DNA from: an uncultured Pseudomonadales bacterium
GTDB lineage: Bacteria; Pseudomonadota; Gammaproteobacteria; Pseudomonadales; Cellvibrionaceae
NCBI GenBank assembly: GCA_947494095.1
Contig: CANLTI010000015.1
Location: 1-64,000, forward strand
Length of the DNA: 64,000 nt
Direction: 5' to 3'
In this document: piece after piece, positions 59,523 through 64,000 of the stretch
Position numbering within the stretch: the stretch's first letter is position 1
Layout of the letters: every line of letters starts with the position of its first letter
Position numbers and translations under genes: made by a program
Notes under the pieces: generated by a model
What the model was told of the DNA's origin: nothing
Database searches by the model: none
The model's input: only the letters and a program-made list of their open reading frames with translations

Positions 59523-59927
59523 TTAGGTGGCTTTGCGCGGTGTATTTTGGGTGTTAGCTTGTTTGCTGTTCAGGTACAAAATAGCGCCTAGGTATACGGT
59601 GCCCCATATTAGGCCGGGCAGCACGGTGTGCAGTTTATTGGGGGTGCCCGCCACACTATGAACAGCCCAAGGGATAACCAGCATTACACCAAAACCCACA
59701 CTAAAGCCGGCAGCCATACCCCTAAAGCCGCCGTGGTAGCGGCGGTATATGTTTAAAGCAACCAGCGTGACACACAGCGTTGATAAAAAAGCATAAACCC
59801 CCTGCACAAGCCCTGCGGTTAGCCAAGCTTTTTGGCCGTGCTCAAAATTCGCATATACCGCCCAGCCACCATAAAGTAGTAATGCCGCAGTCGCGTTAAG
59901 TAGTGATGTTGTGCGCGGTGTAGGCAA
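59523..59927 (-). CDS. small membrane protein, unknown function
   Basis: Not recognised. 134 residues with about four hydrophobic helices (roughly 8-26, 34-58, 68-90 and 103-122) and a polar C-terminal tail. The composition is that of an inner membrane protein. It lies 198 bp behind uvrA in genome order but upstream of it in transcription; joint transcription is not evident. 59325-59522 shows no further gene. Confidence 0.6.
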   Translation of the reverse strand: MPTPRTTSLLNATAALLLYGGWAVYANFEHGQKAWLTAGLVQGVYAFLSTLCVTLVALNIYRRYHGGFRGMAAGFSVGFGVMLVIPWAVHSVAGTPNKLHTVLPGLIWGTVYLGAILYLNSKQANTQNTPRKAT

Positions 59928-60099
59928 GCCAATAGATCCTTAGAATGGGAGTGGTGTTTTAAGGGCTATTGTAGGTTTGTTTGTTTTGGTTGGCCAGAGC
60001 AAACAGGTTAATACGAGTGACTGCCGGTCGCCGCGCAAGGCAGCGGTAAGTGCGCCCTTGTCGGTGCTACATCGAAGGCTCTGAATGGGTGGTGTTTAG

Positions 60100-60470
60100 T
60101 TGGATTAGATCGGGGCGCCGCCCGCGTCACCCATTCAAGGCGCGCGGCAAGTACTTCCCTGTAGGCTCTAGTCGGCATCCTGCCTTCTAAGGTCTTGAAT
60201 GGGCGCTTGCGGGGCTGGCTTGGTTGGTTTGGTCGGGGCGCCACCCGCGTCACCCATTCAGGGCAGGCGGCAAGTACTTCACTGTAGACTCTAGTCGGCA
60301 TCCTGCCTTCTAAGGTCTTGAATGGGGGCTTGCGGGGCTGGCTTGGTTGGTTTGGTCGGGGCGCCACCCGCGTCACCCATTCAGGGCACGCGGCAAGTAC
60401 TTCCCTGTAGGCTCTAGTCGGCATCCTGCCTTCTAAGGCCCTGAATAGATGACGCGGGCGGCTTTGGCCT
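60100..60470 (-). repeat. 123-bp tandem repeat, three copies
   Basis: The period is exactly 123 bp: the GCGTCACCCATTC block recurs at 60124, 60247 and 60370, with near-identical sequence between (TCTAGTCGGCATCCTGCCTT, TTGGTTGGTTTGGTCGGGGC). As 123 is a multiple of 3, an open minus-strand frame (60008-60499) runs through with a 41-residue repeat containing LEGRMPTR and PEWVTRVAP. No ribosome site or family supports a gene. It is GC-richer than its surroundings. Confidence 0.8.
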
Positions 60471-60499
60471 GCTGTCAGTAAGCCCTGTTGCCTTGGCAC

Positions 60500-61009
60500 C
60501 CTCTTATTTTATTATTCATAGCCCATTATTTTTTTTATTTCGTTTATTAATAGGGTAGCTATATTTTCATTTTTTGTTGCTTTTTGGCGTACGTAATAGA
60601 CTTAACAATATTATTTTCGTGGTAGTGTTGATGTTAATTATTGGCAGGTTCTATTTGCAGTGCCAGCGCGAATCTGTACGCCGCTAGACTTCTTCTGTGT
60701 ATATACAGGGCAGCCGGTTTTTATAAGGTGCAAACCGGTTGTGTTGTAAGGGCGTTAAGGCTGGCTTTGTGAAAAATGTGTAACAAGATAGGTTGGTGCA
60801 ACGCCCTTATGCTCTAGCGTTGGGAGTTTGTGTTTTTACAAATAGGTTGGTCAACCCAGTCCCTTGTGCTGGGCGTTTCCGCTGACGTTGCCCGACCTTA
60901 CTGGGAGTTTGGGGTGTCCTCGAAATCGTTGTTGCTGTAAAGATCTGTGCTTGGCTTTTATCATCAGTAATTATGTATAAATATGTTAGATTCAAAGTTA
61001 GTAAAAACA
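60500..61009. other. gene-free region left of the first attC
   Basis: About 510 bp without a supported gene. A perfect 10-bp inverted repeat TAAGGGCGTT (60747-60756) / AACGCCCTTA (60800-60809) is present. No integron integrase and no clear attI were found. Confidence 0.5.
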
Positions 61010-61118
61010 GCACATAACAAGCGGCTGCACAAGACCTCCGGTAATTCGCACCTTTTTTGCGGTGGATCTGCAAAAAAGCCGCCAATCACCTCCGGCATGT
61101 GAGCCGGGCGTTAGGTGC
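61010..61118 (+). other. attC: integron attC site 1
   Basis: Left core GCACATAAC (61010-61018) and right core G-TTAGGTGC (61110-61118) bracket an imperfect palindrome (ACCTCCGG...CACCTCCGG and GGTGGATC/AAAAGCC blocks). The layout (RYYYAAC-like left box, GCGTTAGG right box, GCGGCTGC / GAGCCGGGC inner arms) is that of an attC. The cut lies between G 61110 and T 61111. The left half belongs to a preceding cassette. Confidence 0.85.
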
Positions 61119-61159
61119 TGAAGCAGTGGAGTACACATTGTTAGTCTGCATTCTAAGAA

Positions 61160-61187
61160 TTGGTATTAAAAATAACAATTCTACTAT
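61160..61187 (+). promoter_or_regulatory. possible promoter inside the Thoeris cassette
   Basis: TTGGTA (61160-61165), 16 bases, TACTAT (61182-61187), about 48 bp before thsB1. A 7-bp inverted repeat AGAATTG/CAATTCT overlaps it. Cassettes normally lack promoters, so this needs a test. Confidence 0.4.
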
Positions 61188-61234
61188 CTAAATTATATAG
61201 TTTATTTAATATTTTAATGACATAGGGAAATAAC

Positions 61235-61615
61235 ATGAAATCAATTTTCGGTAGCTATAAATATGAAGATAAGAAATGGAAAGATAAGGCTGAAAAGTGG
61301 AGTAAAGAAGAACGCTTAGGAGATAATGTACGGATAACTGGTGAGTCAAAAGATGTAAGGCTTTCTGGAGAAAAGGCAGTGAAAAAGCATCTGTCACCTA
61401 AAGTAAACGGTTCCTCTGATATGCTCGTCTTTGTTGGTGATAATACTCACAATTCCAAAGGTGTTGATTATGAAATTCAAAATGCTAAAAGCTCTGGTAA
61501 GCGTGTAATTCCCGTTCGTATTCCTGGTACAAAAGGAGCGGCTCCAGAATCAATTCGACAAGAAGAAATGATTGCATTCGATCCTAATGCAATAAAAAAA
61601 GCACTAAAAAAATAA
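61235..61615 (+). CDS. thsB1: Thoeris TIR-like protein ThsB (first)
   Basis: A short (126 aa) protein of the MTH538/DUF1863 TIR-like family: beta-strand FGSYKYEDKKW at the N terminus, MLVFVGDNTHNSKGVDYEIQ in the middle with the likely catalytic Glu at residue 80, then VIPVRI. In Thoeris systems ThsB senses phage and makes a cyclic ADP-ribose isomer from NAD+ that activates ThsA. AGGGA precedes the ATG. It lies first in the cassette, 136 bp before thsA. It differs strongly from the second TIR gene (63189), so the two may see different phages. The symbol follows function, not a database hit. Confidence 0.8.
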   Translation: MKSIFGSYKYEDKKWKDKAEKWSKEERLGDNVRITGESKDVRLSGEKAVKKHLSPKVNGSSDMLVFVGDNTHNSKGVDYEIQNAKSSGKRVIPVRIPGTKGAAPESIRQEEMIAFDPNAIKKALKK

Positions 61616-61751
61616 ATTCCTGAAAATTGAATAAATATGAATAACAATTTTATTGTGGGTATTCCTGTCAAAAATTATTATTCATTAAGTTTTATTACCT
61701 GCTTACGCAATTTAAGTATTCTACCAGTTACCAATGATTAAGAAGTTACTA

Positions 61752-63185
61752 ATGACAAGAGAACAAGAATTATTTATCCAGCGTTTTTTAAATGAACTTG
61801 AAGAAGACAATGTTGCAATATTTGCAGGTGCAGGATTGTCATCCTCTGCAGGATACGTAAATTGGAAAGAGTTATTACGCCCCTTAGCTGATGAATTAAG
61901 TTTGGATATAGACGAAGAGCAAGACTTAGTAGGGGTTGCTCAATATTACTTAAATGAAAATGGGCGTAACCGCATAAGTCAGCAATTAATGGATGAAATT
62001 GCGACTGCAAAGCAACCAACTACAAATCATCAAATATTGTCACGTCTTCCAATAAAAACATATTGGACAACAAACTATGACAAGTTAGTAGAAAAGTCAT
62101 TGGAAGGTGCAGGTAAAATCGTTGATGTAAAATATACTAACAATCATTTAGCTGTTACTAAGAAAAAAAGAGACGCGATTGTTTATAAAATGCATGGTGA
62201 TATAGATCATCCTGACACTGCAATTTTAACTAAAGACGATTATGAAAAATATCCATTAAAAATGAAGCCTTATATCACGGCTCTTTCTGGAGATTTAGTT
62301 TCTAAGACATTTTTGTTTGTAGGCTTTAGTTTTACTGACCCTAATTTAGATTACATAATGAGTCGTGTTAAAGCATATTTTGAAGAACACCAAAGACAAC
62401 ATTATTGCATTTTTAAGCAATGTAATGAACATGAGTTTGAAAGTCCCGAAAGCTATGAAAATGCAAAAATAAAACAAGCATTGCTCATAAAAGATCTAGC
62501 TAGGTTTCAAATTAAAACAATCCTAGTAGAGAACTATTCTGATATCACGGAAATTCTACACGGGATCGATAGAGCTTATAGAAGAAAAACTGTTTTCCTA
62601 TCCGGAAGTGCACATGAATTTTCTCCATTCAAGCAATCAGACGTCGAATTGTTTCTTTGCCTATTAGGTAAAGTTTTAATTGAGAGGAACTGTAAAATAT
62701 CATCTGGCATTGGCTTGGGAATCGGAAATGCTTTTATAACAGGAGCTATTGAAGGTGTTTATACTCACCACAATGGCTATGTAAACGACTATTTAAGCAT
62801 GAGACCATTTCCGCAATATATAGAAGATAAAAAAGCACGAGACGATACTTGGGAAAAGTATAGATATGAAGTTATTGGGGATGCTGGTATCGCAATATTC
62901 TTCATGGGTAATAAAATTGTTGACGGAAATACCGTGCTAGCCGATGGCGTTAGAAAAGAGTTTGAGATAGCCCATGAATTAGGTTTGGCACTGATACCTG
63001 TTGGGTGTAGTGGTTCTATGGCGAAAGAGCTCTGGCAAGAAGTTATGGGTAACGTAGCAAAGTTCTATGATGAATCTAATGAAGAGTTGATTCAAGCAAT
63101 CAATGAGCTTGGTGTTGAAGTTGAAAAACCAGAACAATTAATTTCAAAGATTATTAATGTAATTGACTTAATGTCAAAGGAGTAA
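61752..63185 (+). CDS. thsA: Thoeris effector ThsA, SIR2-SLOG NADase
   Basis: Residues 1-275 form a SIR2 domain: GAGLSSSAG (26-34), WTTNYDK with the catalytic Asn108, and KMHGD with His148. Residues 280-475 are a SLOG domain (VFLSGSAHEF, ISSGIGLGIGN, VIGDAGIAIFFMG, RKEFEIAHELGL) that binds the signal. R371, K388 and E403 fall at positions I recall as ligand-binding in the Bacillus cereus protein. Length 477 equals the family (476). Active ThsA destroys NAD+ and stops the infected cell. Start at 61752 has AGAAG upstream; 61734 is possible. It ends 3 bp before thsB2. Confidence 0.93.
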   Translation: MTREQELFIQRFLNELEEDNVAIFAGAGLSSSAGYVNWKELLRPLADELSLDIDEEQDLVGVAQYYLNENGRNRISQQLMDEIATAKQPTTNHQILSRLPIKTYWTTNYDKLVEKSLEGAGKIVDVKYTNNHLAVTKKKRDAIVYKMHGDIDHPDTAILTKDDYEKYPLKMKPYITALSGDLVSKTFLFVGFSFTDPNLDYIMSRVKAYFEEHQRQHYCIFKQCNEHEFESPESYENAKIKQALLIKDLARFQIKTILVENYSDITEILHGIDRAYRRKTVFLSGSAHEFSPFKQSDVELFLCLLGKVLIERNCKISSGIGLGIGNAFITGAIEGVYTHHNGYVNDYLSMRPFPQYIEDKKARDDTWEKYRYEVIGDAGIAIFFMGNKIVDGNTVLADGVRKEFEIAHELGLALIPVGCSGSMAKELWQEVMGNVAKFYDESNEELIQAINELGVEVEKPEQLISKIINVIDLMSKE

Positions 63186-63188
63186 GAA

Positions 63189-63686
63189 ATGACAAGAAAA
63201 GTATTTTATAGCTTTCACTACGTGCCTGATGTTATGAGGGTGTCACAAGTTCGAAATATTGGTTCTTTAGCAGCAAATAAAGCAGCTACTGATAATGACT
63301 GGGAGACTGTGAAAAGCGGAAAAGATTCTGCCATTAAAAAGTGGATAGAAGATCAAATGAAAGGTCGAACATGTACAGTTGTTTTGGTCGGTGAAGATAC
63401 TGCTAACAGGAAGTGGATTAATCATGAAATAGTTAAATTTTGGGATGATGAAATGGGTGTTGTAGGAATTAATATCCATGGTTTAAAAAATACAGATGGA
63501 AATGTCTCCAAGAAAGGAAATAATCCATTTGATTACATTAACTATGGAAGCACAGGTAAAAAATTATCAAGCATTGTTAAATGTTACAACCCTGCAGGAA
63601 CTAATAGTAAAGATCGTTATGCATGGATTGCTGAACATTTAGAAAACGCTGTTGACGAAGCAATAAAAATTCGGAAAAATAATTAG
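63189..63686 (+). CDS. thsB2: Thoeris TIR protein ThsB (second)
   Basis: A 165-residue TIR-like protein of the classical ThsB type: VFYSFHYVPDVMRVSQVRN at the N terminus, CTVVLVGEDTANRKWINHEI with the presumed catalytic Glu80, and YAWIAEHLENAVDEA at the end. It is the standard partner of ThsA, producing the cyclic ADP-ribose signal from NAD+. AAAGGAG precedes the ATG, and the gap to thsA is 3 bp, so the genes are translationally linked. The cassette's attC starts 6 bp behind its stop. Confidence 0.92.
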   Translation: MTRKVFYSFHYVPDVMRVSQVRNIGSLAANKAATDNDWETVKSGKDSAIKKWIEDQMKGRTCTVVLVGEDTANRKWINHEIVKFWDDEMGVVGINIHGLKNTDGNVSKKGNNPFDYINYGSTGKKLSSIVKCYNPAGTNSKDRYAWIAEHLENAVDEAIKIRKNN

Positions 63687-63691
63687 AGTCC

Positions 63692-63788
63692 GCACCTAAC
63701 AAACGCCTGCAATCTGACCTCCGACCACTGGCGCCTTTTGTGCAAAAATCCGCCAGTAGCCTCCGGCAGTTGAGGCGGGCGTTAGCAG
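63692..63788 (+). other. attC: integron attC site 2
   Basis: Left core GCACCTAAC (63692-63700), inner AACGCCTGC, central palindrome (CTGGCG...CGCCAG around 63728 and 63751), right core GGGCG-TTAGCAG (63777-63788). 97 bp. It shares the GACCTCCG and GCCTCCGGCA-type blocks and the TTTTGTGCAAAAATCCGCC style with attC 1 at 61010, so both belong to one array. The cut lies between 63781 and 63782. Confidence 0.9.
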
Positions 63789-63804
63789 CCCAAACGGAGG
63801 AATA

Positions 63805-64000
63805 ATGACCAGATTGTTGAAATACTTTTCCTGCTTCACCGCGATAGTTGTTTGCTCAGTGATGTTGGATTCGGTACAAGCTCAAACCATAGAGGGAGTA
63901 ACCTACTCAATAATTTCCGACAAAGATTTTCGGGATGTAAAACGTAGCATTGATGTGAGACTGGATAAGAAGGTATCGGTAGAGGTACTAAGAGCAATGG
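63805..64000 (+). CDS. secreted protein of the next cassette, partial
   Basis: The ATG at 63805 follows GGAGG at a spacing of 5-6 bases. The 65 residues seen start with a signal peptide (RLLKYFSCFTAIVVCSVML, cleaved near SVQA) and continue with GVTYSIISDKDFRDV and KRSIDVRLDKKVSVEVLR. I do not recognise the family; it resembles small exported cassette proteins. The rest lies outside the window. It belongs to a new cassette that starts at 63782 (TTAGCAGCC). Confidence 0.7.
   Translation, partial: MTRLLKYFSCFTAIVVCSVMLDSVQAQTIEGVTYSIISDKDFRDVKRSIDVRLDKKVSVEVLRAM

Larger units (their letters stand above)
61111..63781 (+). mobile_element. integron gene cassette carrying a Thoeris defence system
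   Basis: The unit starts with TTAGGTGC at 61111 and ends with its own attC, whose left core is GCACCTAAC (63692-63700). These two cores are exact reverse complements, as required when a circular cassette closes, and both neighbours differ at these positions. Length 2671 bp, which is long because it holds three genes in one orientation. The base composition is clearly more AT-rich than the flanking chromosome. Confidence 0.88.

Noticed and set aside
60008..60499. 163-residue minus-strand open frame
   Set aside because: It is a by-product of the 123-bp repeat; no ribosome site, no family, and an Arg/Pro-rich composition typical of read-through in GC-rich noncoding DNA.
60747..60880. Possible additional attC or attI left of attC 1 (TAAGGGCGTT/AACGCCCTTA inverted repeat, GGGCGTTT further right)
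   Set aside because: The core boxes do not fit RYYYAAC and GTTRRRY, the order of the arms is wrong for attC, and the ends do not match the expected partner TTATGTGC.
60807..61085. 92-residue minus-strand frame overlapping attC 1
   Set aside because: It runs through the attC palindrome opposite to the cassette direction and has no family or ribosome site.

Overview
The window looks like the chromosome of a marine, polysaccharide-degrading gammaproteobacterium of the Cellvibrionales type (relatives of Saccharophagus, Teredinibacter, Cellvibrio). The reasons are serine-rich linkers behind lipoprotein signals, a GH6 cellulase, a Tat/cytochrome DUF1552-DUF1592 pair, cmoA/cmoB, Pseudomonas-like type IV minor pilins and a sigma54/sigma28-controlled polar-type flagellar locus. 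The assignment is an inference from gene content. No rRNA, tRNA or CRISPR array was recognised.

Layout. 1-1.0 kb: a serine-rich SMP-30/gluconolactonase-like lipoprotein gene cut short by a small repeat element. 1.3-8.6 kb (minus): the type IV pilus minor pilin cluster pilE, fimT, pilV, pilW, pilX, pilY1. 9.3-10.5 kb: a secreted metzincin protease. 11.3-16.5 kb: an RND efflux operon (two adaptors, one permease). 16.9-19.5 kb (minus): a second metzincin with a ricin-type lectin domain, preceded by a small anchored protein that resembles a detached prodomain. 19.5-25.2 kb: repeat-rich DNA, a YHS-domain protein, a LysE-type exporter, cmoB and cmoA. 25.4-47.8 kb (plus): flgBCDE, flgFGHIJKL, two flagellins, flaG and fliD, with sigma54 promoters before flgB, flgF and flagellin 1 and a sigma28 promoter before flagellin 2. 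48.2-56.2 kb: a YkgJ-type Cys-cluster protein, the GH6 cellulase, the DUF1552/DUF1592 pair and a DUF1244 protein. 56.4-59.9 kb: uvrA and a small membrane protein. 60.1-60.5 kb: a 123-bp tandem repeat. 61.0-64.0 kb: part of an integron cassette array.

The most notable feature is a complete three-gene Thoeris-type antiphage system (thsB-like TIR, thsA SIR2-SLOG, thsB-like TIR) inside one integron cassette of 2671 bp. The cassette is bounded by two attC sites whose core sequences (TTAGGTGC at the start, GCACCTAA at the end) are exact complements, as expected for a bona fide mobile cassette. A further cassette with a secreted protein begins at 63782. No integron integrase lies in the window.

Two families of short inverted-repeat elements are scattered through the intergenic DNA: family A (ends GTAACTATTCAG / CTGAATAGTTAC, about 230 bp) and family B (ends TAAGGGGCGAGG / CCTCGCCCCTTA, about 165-200 bp). 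A family B copy interrupts the SMP-30 gene and another supplies the stop codon of uvrA; a family A copy sits 4 bp behind fliD.
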